A program made the translations under genes and the position numbers. From JAYEID01 sp964581885 (lineage in GTDB: Bacteria > Patescibacteriota > WWE3 > JAUXAW01 > JAYEID01): 15,495 nucleotides of DNA. Shown one piece after another: positions 5,938-12,819 of this stretch (its first letter is position 1; every line of letters begins with the position of its first letter). The notes beneath the pieces are model-generated. The model made no database searches, was not told the DNA's origin, and saw only the letters and a program-made list of their open reading frames with translations. The stretch covers positions 1-15,495 of the forward strand of contig CAZOPS010000015.1 of the NCBI GenBank assembly GCA_964581885.1, given 5' to 3'.

Positions 5938-6170
5938 GGCCTATTTTTTTATTTTATATATCTAGTGGTTTTGTTTTTGGTGTGTCTATCAATTTGGACA
6001 ACTTAGATTGTTTGCGTTAATCAAGGGTTTTCTTTCGTAGTTAAAACATTTAAGAAATTTTTACTCCTAGAAATATTATTATGGGTGTATTAAGTTCTAA
6101 GGACTTAACATGGCTTAATACCTATTTAATATTGTTATAGTGTTGTTCCGATTTTATGGAGATACTTATC
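5938..6170. other. AT-rich intergenic stretch between trpS and the tyrS promoter
   Basis: No credible ORF. The only structure seen is an inverted repeat at 6087-6121 (GTATTAAG with CTTAATAC, with a competing inner TTAAGT/ACTTAA pair). It may be a weak trpS terminator, but no good T-run follows. Confidence 0.4.
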
Positions 6171-7184
6171 TTATTTAAATACTTTGTAGTTAATCCCCAT
6201 TGCCTCTTTGGCTATTTTTAGGGTTTCTGCGGCTTCTTTTCGTGCTTTTTTCGTACCTTCGGTTAAGATTTTTTCAATAAGCTCCGGTTGATTTTCGTAT
6301 TTTTTCCGCCGCGTGCGGATTGGCTCTAAAAATTCGTTTATTGCCCGGGCAAGTTTTTCCTTTACTTTTACATCTCCCACCTTACCCTTCTTGTAGCGAT
6401 CTTTCAGGTCTTTTACCTCTTTTTTGTTGGGGTTAAAAACGTCATGGTAGATAAAAACAGGATTTCCCTCTACTTTGCCTGGATCTGTAGGATGGATACG
6501 ATTGGGATCTGTGTACATACTCATCACCTTTTCTTTTACTATTTCTGGTTCATCGGAAAGGTAGATACAGTTGTCTAGAGACTTACTCATCTTTGCATTA
6601 CCATCAAGCCCAACTAAGGTAGGTACCTCACCGATTAGTGGTTCTGGTTCAGGAAATGTTTCGCCGTATAAGTTGTTGAAGCGCCTTGCAATTTCCCGGG
6701 TTATTTCTACGTGAGACTGCTGGTCTTTTCCTACTGGTACTAGATTGGCGCGGACCATTAGTATGTCTGCAGCTTGAAGCACGGGGTAGGTAAGTAGGCC
6801 TAAAGAGGGTTTTTCAATGTGTAAATCTTTCATCACTTCTTTTAGTGTTGGTATTCGTTGACACCGCGGTACACTAACTAGCATTGAAAAAAGTAGGGAT
6901 AGATAAGTAACTTCGGGAACTTGAGATTGAACATGAATTGTTGACTTTTCTGGATCAATTCCTACTGCTAGGTAGTCCAAAACCATTTCATGGATGTTTT
7001 GGGAAAGTTTTTCTAAGTTTTCTTTTTCGGGGGCGGTTGTCAGTGTGTGGAGATCTGCAATTATGAAAAAGCATTCATACTCATTCTGTAATCGCACCCG
7101 GTTTTTAAGCGAGCCTACGTAGTGGCCAAGGTGTAATTTTCCTGTTGGCCTATCTCCTGTTAGTATTCTTTTTTTGTTATTCAT
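6171..7184 (-). CDS. trpS: Tryptophanyl-tRNA synthetase
   Basis: The 337-residue class I synthetase charges tRNA-Trp. It has the N-terminal TGDRPTGKLHLGHYVGSL segment with an intact HLGH signature (about residues 18-21), the QSQVPE and YPVLQAADIL substrate-pocket segments, PVGKDQ.HVE, and the second signature as KMSKS (NAKMSKSLDN, about 198-207). The length is typical of a bacterial TrpRS without extra domains, and the C-terminal helices are lysine-rich. A GAAGG ribosome-binding site precedes the ATG at 7184. It is a single-gene unit behind a T-box leader whose UGGC bulge fits the G discriminator typical of bacterial tRNA-Trp, so expression should rise when tRNA-Trp is uncharged. Confidence 0.97.
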   Translation of the reverse strand: MNNKKRILTGDRPTGKLHLGHYVGSLKNRVRLQNEYECFFIIADLHTLTTAPEKENLEKLSQNIHEMVLDYLAVGIDPEKSTIHVQSQVPEVTYLSLLFSMLVSVPRCQRIPTLKEVMKDLHIEKPSLGLLTYPVLQAADILMVRANLVPVGKDQQSHVEITREIARRFNNLYGETFPEPEPLIGEVPTLVGLDGNAKMSKSLDNCIYLSDEPEIVKEKVMSMYTDPNRIHPTDPGKVEGNPVFIYHDVFNPNKKEVKDLKDRYKKGKVGDVKVKEKLARAINEFLEPIRTRRKKYENQPELIEKILTEGTKKARKEAAETLKIAKEAMGINYKVFK

Positions 7185-7243
7185 AATGACCTTCTTTTTG
7201 ATTATACACTAATAAGTAAGTGAAGATAAGAATGGGAAAGGAA

Positions 7244-7513
7244 CAAAAAAACCGTCCCTTGTTATAAGGACGGTTCGTGAAATTAACGAAACGTGTTGCC
7301 ACCTTATTTTTATTCAACTATTACTAGTTGAACCTTACTACCGACTTTATCCTGGTTTTATTCAAAGGACAACATCGGTTTGCTACATGGTTACGGGTAG
7401 CGGCCGGAGAAGGCTACTTAGGTTTACCTGTTTGCCTTTCAGCTTGTCCTCGACGAATTGCGGTCGAGACGGAAGAGGCCCATTCTCCTCTCCATAGCTT
7501 TTCACCCGACGTG
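7244..7513 (-). promoter_or_regulatory. T-box riboswitch leader of trpS
   Basis: The antiterminator sequence AAGGTGGCAACACG is at 7305-7292; its UGGC bulge would pair with a GCCA tRNA end. The terminator pairs AACCGTCC (7275-7268) with GGACGGTT (7257-7250) and is followed by seven Ts. Stem III is the 8-bp TTCAACTA/TAGTTGAA hairpin (7332-7325 with 7320-7313). The tryptophan codon UGG (7482-7480) occurs in the context GAAUGGG, typical of specifiers, but it sits in the 8-nt terminal loop of a GGAGAGG/CCTCTTCC hairpin instead of an internal loop. A further hairpin (GTCTCGAC/GTCGAGGAC) follows. The distal Stem I elements of standard T-boxes are not evident. Confidence 0.87.
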
Positions 7514-7519
7514 CCTATA

Positions 7520-7548
7520 AGTACACCATAATTAGCAGAAATTGTCAA
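7520..7548 (-). promoter_or_regulatory. Promoter of the trpS T-box transcript
   Basis: -35 TTGACA (7548-7543) and -10 TGTACT (7525-7520, 4 of 6 consensus bases) are separated by 17 nt. It lies just past the dinB stop codon. Confidence 0.65.
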
Positions 7549-7579
7549 GATCCTTAGAAGGTTTCTAGCACTTTTTTAT

Positions 7580-8812
7580 CTAGCTTACTGCCTTAATTTT
7601 TTCTTGGTTGTAACCGATTGGGGGTTGGAGGATGTTATCCGCGGGAAGGGATGTAGCGTGGACAACTTTTTCTCCAAAACGTTGGTTTAGCTTATCTACA
7701 GCTTTGGTTAAATCTTGCCAGTTGTTTTGGAACATGTGTTGGGGAGTGTTTTCATCTTCGGTGAGGTTGGAAACTTGTACTCCTACTAACCGGATATTTT
7801 CAAAACCCTTAAAATTTTTATAAAGTTTGAGACAGGTACTAAATATTTTCCGTGCATCCTGTGTATAATGTGAAATTGTTTTTTGTCTGCTTTGGGTTTT
7901 AAAATCCAGATTCCTTAGTTGTAAGGTAATTGTTTTTCCTGAAATATTGTTTTTGCGCATTCTTTTGGCTGTCCTTTCTGCAAGGCGAAACAGGACTGGC
8001 TTTGCTGCTTCAAAGGTTGAAACTTCTTTGGGTAGAGTAAAAGAATGACTAATTGATTTTTCTTTTTCTCTTTCCCAGTAAGGTACAACAGGGCTGTTGT
8101 CAACTCCTTGACCAAATAGTTTTAGAGTTTGCGCAGACGAACCAAACACAGCCTTTAAATTTTCTAGAGGATAGTTACCGAGTTCAGCAAGAGATCTTAT
8201 CCCCATAGTTTTCAATTTAGCAGCAGTTTTAGATCCGATACCACAAATGTCTACTGGAGAGGTTTTTTTAAGTAGGGGAAGGATCCCCTCTTTTTCTAGA
8301 ATATAAATCCCATTAGGTTTTACTTTTTGACAAGCTAATTTTGCAAAAGTTTTGTTGGGGGCAATTCCAATGGATGCGGTGATATATTTTCCAAGCTTTT
8401 GCCGCAGTTTCTTTTTCATTTGTCGGGCTAGGTGAAGCTCTCCGCCAAATCTTTCCGCTGTATTTGTTATGTCCAGGAAGGCCTCATCAATGGAGAATAT
8501 TTCTAGAGTAGGTGAAAACTCGCGCATAATTTGGAGCCAAGTTCGGGTGCACTTTTGGTAAGTTCTCATATTGCCTGGTACAAACTTTATACTGGGGCAA
8601 AGCTTTTTTGCTTTCCAAGTAGGCATTCCCGATTTGATACCAAAAGGTTTTGCTTCGCGAGAAGCTGCTGCTACTACTGTTCTGGTACCGGGTTTTCCCG
8701 AAACTCCAATTGGTTTTCCTCGCAGGTGGGGTTGTTGCTGTTGCTCTACTGAGGCAAAATAGGAGTCCATATCTAAATGTAAAGTTTTTTGCTCTTTCCT
8801 CTGACAGTTCAT
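7580..8812 (-). CDS. dinB: DNA polymerase IV (Y-family, DinB)
   Basis: The 410-residue Y-family polymerase performs translesion synthesis. The palm has the first catalytic Asp in LHLDMDSYFASVEQ (Asp14), with Phe19 as the likely steric gate, the SIDEAFLD catalytic pair, and SIGIAPNKTFAKLA. Helix-hairpin-helix thumb residues (DICGIGSKTAAKLKTMGI) and a little-finger domain (about 250-360) follow. No clear beta-clamp peptide was identified at the C-terminus. The first ATG has no Shine-Dalgarno; TAAAAT ends 7 nt upstream, so a leaderless transcript starting at the ATG is likely, although no good -35 is visible. The upstream region carries a duplicated dyad that may be an operator, and SOS-type control is plausible but unproven. 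Confidence 0.95.
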   Translation of the reverse strand: MNCQRKEQKTLHLDMDSYFASVEQQQQPHLRGKPIGVSGKPGTRTVVAAASREAKPFGIKSGMPTWKAKKLCPSIKFVPGNMRTYQKCTRTWLQIMREFSPTLEIFSIDEAFLDITNTAERFGGELHLARQMKKKLRQKLGKYITASIGIAPNKTFAKLACQKVKPNGIYILEKEGILPLLKKTSPVDICGIGSKTAAKLKTMGIRSLAELGNYPLENLKAVFGSSAQTLKLFGQGVDNSPVVPYWEREKEKSISHSFTLPKEVSTFEAAKPVLFRLAERTAKRMRKNNISGKTITLQLRNLDFKTQSRQKTISHYTQDARKIFSTCLKLYKNFKGFENIRLVGVQVSNLTEDENTPQHMFQNNWQDLTKAVDKLNQRFGEKVVHATSLPADNILQPPIGYNQEKIKAVS

Positions 8813-8877
8813 TAATTATATTTTACGAAAAATCCTTTCTAGAATCGATAGCCCTCTTTCCCCATAAAACCGCCCTT

Positions 8878-8893
8878 AACAGACCTCTGAGGT
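8878..8893. repeat. Direct repeat/dyad copy 1 in the dinB upstream region
   Basis: AACAGACCTCTGAGGT is repeated exactly 100 bp away at 8978-8993. The core is a near-palindrome (ACCTC-t-GAGGT), the form of a site for a dimeric regulator. Confidence 0.6.
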
Positions 8894-8977
8894 ATAGAAC
8901 CCTGTGGGATGGGGCTAGAAAAGGTTGGGGTAAAAGGAATTCGGACAAGACCTATTTTTCCTTGTGAGGAGGGCGTC

Positions 8978-8995
8978 AACAGACCTCTGAGGTCT
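8978..8995. repeat. Direct repeat/dyad copy 2, perfect palindrome
   Basis: This second copy extends to the perfect dyad AGACCTC-t-GAGGTCT (8981-8995), about 20 bp upstream of the putative -35 of the Mth938-like gene. A short tandem CTAGGAAG repeat follows (8994-9010). Confidence 0.6.
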
Positions 8996-9014
8996 AGGAA
9001 GCCTAGGAAGGGTG

Positions 9015-9044
9015 TTGGAATGGGGCGGTGCTATTTGTTAGTAT
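9015..9044 (+). promoter_or_regulatory. Putative promoter of the Mth938-like gene
   Basis: TTGGAA (9015-9020), an 18-nt spacer and TAGTAT (9039-9044). The predicted start near 9051 would leave a leader of about 6 nt, agreeing with the lack of a Shine-Dalgarno. Confidence 0.45.
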
Positions 9045-9056
9045 TGGGCGTAGATT

Positions 9057-9422
9057 ATGGGAGTACGGTTTGATTCTGCCCAATTTGGGAGCGTAACAAT
9101 TGATGATAAGCAATATAAAGATGTTTTAGTGGTTGGCGAGGAAATTGTTCCTCGCAATTTGGATCTATTACACAAGCGTTATGGTACAGGACACAAAATT
9201 GCTCCCGAGGAGCTAGACAAGTTGCTCCAGAAGGAACCAGGCTTTGTGGTTATTGGTAGTGGGCAGTCGGGGTTGTTACGTATACCGGATGAAGTTAAGG
9301 AAAAGATAAAAATGGGGGGAGCTGAATTAATTACAGAGATAACTCCCAAAGCTATTGAAACCTTCAATGCTTTAAAGAATGAAGGTGAGCAGGTGAATGC
9401 GCTTATACATGTTACTTGCTAG
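9057..9422 (+). CDS. Mth938-like domain protein (DUF498 family)
   Basis: The 121-residue protein matches the Mth938-like/DUF498 fold in outline: an N-terminal strand pair (FGSVTIDDKQYKDVLVV), a central FVVIGSGQSGLLRIPDEVKEKI in which a glycine-rich turn follows a beta strand, and a C-terminal ITEITPKAIETFNALKNEGEQVNALIHVT, corresponding to the family's T..A..tyN.l..eg..v.a.lh pattern. Members include the mitochondrial complex I assembly factor NDUFAF3; bacterial roles are largely unknown and no catalytic residues are established. The start is fixed by an in-frame TAG 6 nt upstream. No Shine-Dalgarno is seen. It runs away from dinB and converges with the membrane-anchored protein gene, with 10 nt between the two stop codons. 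Confidence 0.8.
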   Translation: MGVRFDSAQFGSVTIDDKQYKDVLVVGEEIVPRNLDLLHKRYGTGHKIAPEELDKLLQKEPGFVVIGSGQSGLLRIPDEVKEKIKMGGAELITEITPKAIETFNALKNEGEQVNALIHVTC

Positions 9423-9432
9423 CTTGTTAAAT

Positions 9433-9900
9433 TTAAAGTGTGGTTTTAAGGAAAGTAAGTGTTTTGTTGTCGTTTATGTCGCGGACTACTATCAGCTCCA
9501 AGTTCCTTCCCTCTTTTTGGTATATCCAAGCTTGACCCCCGCTAGGCTGGAAGGTTTTTACACCTTCCCAGTTTCTATTTTCCAACTCTTTGTTGTAGAA
9601 GTTTGTAACTTCTTCAACTGGTTTGCCTGTCTCTAAGATTAGATGAATGCGCTGTTGATCTTGGCTTCGATTTTCCGTAGCCTGCTTTAACTGACAGTAG
9701 TTGGGAATAGGTATATCTTGGGGCCAATTGGATGGCAGTTCGGATTGGGTTCCAAATATAGCTCCCCCGGGTTCTTGCGCAAATTGTGGGAGAACATTGC
9801 CTTCTTCTTTAAAAACCCAGAGTCCCCCCATTATGAAGATAGAGCTAAGAAGGGTCAGAACTGCCCCAATTTTGATAGGTTTGGGAATTTTGATAATCAT
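9433..9900 (-). CDS. Membrane-anchored protein of unknown function
   Basis: From the ATG at 9900 the product is 155 residues: a short basic N-terminus, one membrane helix (about 11-31), a linker, then an outside domain. The domain opens with LPSNWPQDIPIPNYCQL and continues with a charged strand, VEEVTNFYNKELENRNW and a C-terminal strand pair. The pattern 'LP.d.P.Y..a ... eV..FY...L...GW' recurs in small bacterial lipoprotein-like or envelope proteins without known function. The N-in, C-out topology is inferred from the basic N-terminus. A TTG start at 9951 would add 17 residues but has no ribosome-binding site; the ATG also lacks one, and a TTGTTA-18-TAAGAT promoter just upstream suggests a very short leader. 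It converges with the Mth938-like gene. Confidence 0.7.
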   Translation of the reverse strand: MIIKIPKPIKIGAVLTLLSSIFIMGGLWVFKEEGNVLPQFAQEPGGAIFGTQSELPSNWPQDIPIPNYCQLKQATENRSQDQQRIHLILETGKPVEEVTNFYNKELENRNWEGVKTFQPSGGQAWIYQKEGRNLELIVVRDINDNKTLTFLKTTL

Positions 9901-9973
9901 TTCAATTTTAATCTTAACAGAGGAAAGTGGGTTATAACAACGAGTTTTCAAGCTGATAGATTGCTTAAGGTGT

Positions 9974-9981
9974 GGTATACT
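9974..9981 (+). promoter_or_regulatory. Extended -10 promoter of tRNA-Glu
   Basis: GGTATACT is the last part of TGGTATACT (from 9973), an extended -10 with TATACT at 9976-9981. No clear -35 is seen. The start would be near 9988, 11 nt before the tRNA. Confidence 0.55.
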
Positions 9982-9998
9982 GCTGATAGCGAAGATAA

Positions 9999-10074
9999 GC
10001 CGCTATCGTCTAACGGTTTAGGACGTCAGGTTCTCAACCTGGAAATCGGGGTTCGATTCCCCGTAGCGGTACCA
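9999..10074 (+). tRNA. tRNA-Glu (anticodon CTC), CCA encoded
   Basis: A 76-nt tRNA. The acceptor pairs GCCGCTA with TAGCGGT (one G·T pair), the anticodon stem-loop is TCAGG-TTCTCAA-CCTGG giving CTC, the T arm is CGGGG-TTCGATT-CCCCG and the discriminator A precedes CCA. No terminator is obvious downstream. Confidence 0.95.
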
Positions 10075-10481
10075 CCAAGTTTCTGAAAAATAAATTTGTT
10101 AGAATTTTAGAATTATTGGATTAAAAATTAGGTTAATAGTGGGGTGTTGATAATTTAATCTGCTGTTTTCGCTGTTTTTATAGGTACTAACTTCAGATTA
10201 ATTAGCTTTTCATTGTTAATGTGTTCCGCGTTTGACAATTTTGATGCGGTGTGTTAATTTTATCCACTGCCAAGCAATTGGCTACTTAGAGGAGTTATCT
10301 TTTTTATCCGGAAGTTCTCTCTCTTCCACTGTGAATTAATAATTATAATCTGTCTTACAAAGTAGCGCTAATTGTTCCCGTTTCTCAGAATAGTAAACTT
10401 CCCCAAAAGGGGCAGAATAATTTTGTGATAAGTGGGTGCAAGTATTGGTTATATTTTTATATTAAGGAGGTACAGTTAGCA
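10075..10481 (+). other. Intergenic region with a long greA leader
   Basis: No credible ORF of its own. The first 155 nt after tRNA-Glu are AT-rich without clear signals. A promoter follows at 10232-10260, leaving about 215 nt of untranslated leader before greA. The leader holds small hairpins (CCAA/TTGG near 10270; CCCCAAAAGGGG near 10403) and a TATAAT at about 10339 that could be a second start. Confidence 0.4.
10232..10260 (+). promoter_or_regulatory. Promoter of the greA operon
   Basis: -35 TTGACA (10232-10237), a 17-nt spacer and -10 TAATTT (10255-10260). The start would be near 10267. Confidence 0.7.
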
Positions 10482-10949
10482 ATGAACAAAGAACAGAAAA
10501 AAATTTTAACCCCGGAGGGGTATAATAATTTAAAAGAAGAGCATGAGGAATTGACTCAGAAACGAAGGAAGGAAATAGCTGAGAAAATTCGCGAAGCTCG
10601 TGAACAAGGTGACCTTTCGGAAAACGCTGCTTATAAGGCAGCTAAGGAGGAGCAAATGTTTGTTGAGCGTCGCATTGATGAGCTTGAAGCTATTTTGAGG
10701 CAGGCTAAAGTTGTTGAGCGGGGTGAGGCTTGTGATAAAGTTGACCTAGGGTGTAAGGTAAGGGTACATTTGGAAGGGCAAGTCCATGAATTCTTCATTG
10801 TAGGTGCGGAGGAGGCAGATCCTGTTGAAGGTAAGATTTCTTACGAGTCTCCTCTTGGTCAGGCATTAATGGGAAGAACACCTGGAGAGCGGGTTGAGGT
10901 AGAAACTCCCGGCGGTAATATTGTTTATGTTGTAAAGGGTATTGAATGA
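10482..10949 (+). CDS. greA: Transcription elongation factor GreA
   Basis: The 155-residue factor rescues backtracked RNA polymerase by inserting its coiled coil into the secondary channel and stimulating cleavage of the transcript. The N-terminal coiled coil (about 1-75) carries GDLSENAAY at its tip with the acidic Asp and Glu that position magnesium. The C-terminal FKBP-like domain (about 80-155) ends with SPLGQALMGRTPGERVEV. The start is the ATG at 10482, preceded by AAGGAGG (10464-10470) with 11 nt spacing; an upstream in-frame start would add 19 unrelated residues. Its stop overlaps the next start by 4 nt (ATGA), so the two greA-like genes are translationally coupled. Confidence 0.97.
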   Translation: MNKEQKKILTPEGYNNLKEEHEELTQKRRKEIAEKIREAREQGDLSENAAYKAAKEEQMFVERRIDELEAILRQAKVVERGEACDKVDLGCKVRVHLEGQVHEFFIVGAEEADPVEGKISYESPLGQALMGRTPGERVEVETPGGNIVYVVKGIE

Positions 10950-11416
10950 TAGATTCAGAAAATACTTACTACTTGACCCAGGAGGGGGTGGAAAAATTCA
11001 AGGAGAAATTGGAACATCTCGAGGAAGATGTTATGGGAGATGTGCGAAATGAATTAAAGGTTGCTCAGGAGGAAGAGCCGGACCCCACCGAGAATCCGGG
11101 CCTTCGAGATGCTGTCAGTCGCCAGCAGCAGGTAGAAGAAGAGATTGAAAAGTTAAAAAATATTCTTAATAATTATGAAGTGATTGAGGGGGGATCTGGT
11201 GACAACGTTGAGTTAGGATCGGTTGTTGAGGTGGAGGTTGATGGTGAGAAGGATAAGTTCCAGATTGTTGGACCACTGGAGGCAGATCCTGTTAATGGTA
11301 AGATTTCTTATGAGTCGCCAGTAGGGAAAGCTCTTCTGGGTGCTAAACCTGGCGAGGAGGTTGAAGCTGGAGGTTCTATAGTTAAAGCTACTTATAAAGT
11401 CTTGTCTGTTGATTAA
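10946..11416 (+). CDS. Second GreA-family protein with a divergent coiled-coil tip
   Basis: The 156-residue protein has the GreA layout: coiled coil (about 8-78), then an FKBP-like domain with DPVNGKISYESPVGKALLGAKPGEEVE, closely matching the same region of its neighbour. The coil tip differs. Where GreA has GDLSEN, this protein has a very acidic EEEPDPTENPGL. An Asp and a Glu still sit three residues apart (DPTE against DLSE), so cleavage activity may be kept, but the prolines suggest an altered loop. It overlaps greA by 4 nt and is followed 2 nt later by the M49-like gene. Divergent Gre homologs elsewhere (Gfh1-like) can inhibit polymerase, so this could be an antagonist or a specialised factor. 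Duplication of greA followed by divergence is the simplest origin. Confidence 0.9.
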   Translation: MIDSENTYYLTQEGVEKFKEKLEHLEEDVMGDVRNELKVAQEEEPDPTENPGLRDAVSRQQQVEEEIEKLKNILNNYEVIEGGSGDNVELGSVVEVEVDGEKDKFQIVGPLEADPVNGKISYESPVGKALLGAKPGEEVEAGGSIVKATYKVLSVD

Positions 11417-11418
11417 CC

Positions 11419-12780
11419 ATGTCTAATAACTATTTTGTAGATTTGAATTACGACAAATCGAAGCTCACAGAAAGTGAGCAAGGAGTTCTAGATAAATTGG
11501 TAGCAGCTGCGAAGATAATTGGAGACTTGTATGCGAAACAAGAAAATAATAACCACCCCGGAGCAAACTTTTATCCTCACGATGCTAGTAAGGAAGAGAT
11601 TGAAGCAGCTGCAGAAAATGACCCCAAAATTTTAAGCCCTTATACTATAGTGGAAAGAGACGAGGCCGGTAATTTGGTAGCAATTCCCTATCACCAGAAA
11701 TACAGCGAGGGGATGAAGAAAATAGCCTCTCTTTTAGAAGATGCGTCGGAAATTTCTGAGGATAAAGAGTTTACAGAGTTTTTGATATTGCGCGCTCAGT
11801 CTTTCCGAGACGATAGTTGGGGTAAAAGCGAAGATAAGTGGTTGGAGTTAAACGGACACAAAATCGATGTTGTTATTGGCCCTATCGAACCTTATCTTGA
11901 TGACCTCTTTTCTGTTAAGTGCGCTTTTCAAGCAAACATTCGGGTAACAAGTGATGATTCCAAGTTTAATCCCCAAGATTATTTAAGAGTTATTCGTAAT
12001 CTTTATTCCTCTTGCGCAGAGCCTTCAGAGGAAGAGCGAAGACCGGTTAAAGTTCGGGTGGATGATGTAGTAGCGCTTGCTGGTTGGCATGCTAAGCTCC
12101 GTCCTGTGGGAAGTAACTTACCTAATGACCCGGAGAAAGTGAAAAAATACGGTACAAAAATTATTATCTATACAGACAATATTCGTTATCGGGAGGGGAA
12201 GATAACTATTGGGGCTTTGGAGAGATTGTTTCCAGAGGAGATAGTTGAAGATCATTCTCGAGAAAATCTTTTGGATAATGCAATTCGAGGAACAATGCTC
12301 CACGAAATTACAGAAGCTATTGTAAAGTATCCGGGAACAGTAAGTAGATTAGGTGAGATGTATACTCCTGTAAAAGAGTTGCACGCAACGATTGTTGGTC
12401 TAAGAGGTTGTACTTTCCATGTTTTGAAGGGGATTTTAACTCAAAAAGACTTTAAGGAACTTCTTATGATCTTAATTTCTTGGCTTTTTGAGAGTTGGGT
12501 CCGGCGTGAAAGTAGCAGAGGTATTCGAGCTTATCTTCGGGGGTATATGGTTGCTTTTAACTTCTTCCGCGAGCAAGGTGCTTTGGAGGTAGATGACGGT
12601 ACCATTAAACCTGATTTTGAAAAACTTTTCTTGGCGGTAGATATCTTGGCGGGATTGCTTTCTCATCTTATGTCGGAAGGAACACAAAAAGAAGCAGAAG
12701 AACTTTTTGCAAAATATGAGGACTACCAAATTATGAATCAATTTGACCCCAGACTTTCGGATCTACAGCAAGAGCTTTAA
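11419..12780 (+). CDS. M49 (dipeptidyl-peptidase III-like) metallopeptidase homolog with a degenerate zinc site
   Basis: The 453-residue protein aligns by eye with the M49-like group that includes the C-terminal half of plant NUDT3: KIDVVIGPIEPYLDDLFSVK (family IGPyEtYeD), SNLPNDPEKVKKYGTK (family FNLPNDE...GTk), then the metal region GTMLHEITEAI, the second metal motif VKELHATIVGL (family EEaKADIVGL), and a helical C-terminus with RGYMVAFNFFREQGAL. In the family the zinc ligands are two His of HExxxH or HExxH and the second Glu of EExxAD. Here the first His and the catalytic Glu (HE) and that ligand Glu remain, but the second His position is Glu, the paired Glu is Lys and the Asp is Thr. It may be inactive or use a changed metal site. 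It starts 2 nt after the second greA-like gene with no Shine-Dalgarno of its own, so coupled translation is likely. Confidence 0.8.
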   Translation: MSNNYFVDLNYDKSKLTESEQGVLDKLVAAAKIIGDLYAKQENNNHPGANFYPHDASKEEIEAAAENDPKILSPYTIVERDEAGNLVAIPYHQKYSEGMKKIASLLEDASEISEDKEFTEFLILRAQSFRDDSWGKSEDKWLELNGHKIDVVIGPIEPYLDDLFSVKCAFQANIRVTSDDSKFNPQDYLRVIRNLYSSCAEPSEEERRPVKVRVDDVVALAGWHAKLRPVGSNLPNDPEKVKKYGTKIIIYTDNIRYREGKITIGALERLFPEEIVEDHSRENLLDNAIRGTMLHEITEAIVKYPGTVSRLGEMYTPVKELHATIVGLRGCTFHVLKGILTQKDFKELLMILISWLFESWVRRESSRGIRAYLRGYMVAFNFFREQGALEVDDGTIKPDFEKLFLAVDILAGLLSHLMSEGTQKEAEELFAKYEDYQIMNQFDPRLSDLQQEL

Positions 12781-12783
12781 GCG

Positions 12784-12813
12784 TTGTCTCTCCCCTTTGC
12801 TTAGTGTTATACT
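12784..12813 (+). promoter_or_regulatory. Promoter giving a leaderless lysS transcript
   Basis: TTGTCT (12784-12789), an 18-nt spacer and TATACT (12808-12813). Only 6 nt (AAGTCT) separate the -10 from the ATG, so transcription should begin at or next to the start codon. No Shine-Dalgarno is present. Confidence 0.7.
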
Positions 12814-12819
12814 AAGTCT

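Noticed and set aside
5799..5940. A T-box upstream of tyrS
   Set aside because: No GGTGG...-type antiterminator and no terminator with a T-run are present; only two plain hairpins.
8531..8967. Plus-strand ORFs opposite the start of dinB
   Set aside because: They are antisense to well-conserved polymerase motifs and lack start signals.
9901..9951. TTG start for the membrane-anchored protein
   Set aside because: No ribosome-binding site or promoter spacing supports it; the ATG at 9900 puts a basic N-terminus directly before the membrane helix.
10425..10481. Longer N-terminus for GreA starting at 10425
   Set aside because: The added 19 residues are unlike GreA, and a strong AAGGAGG precedes the ATG at 10482.
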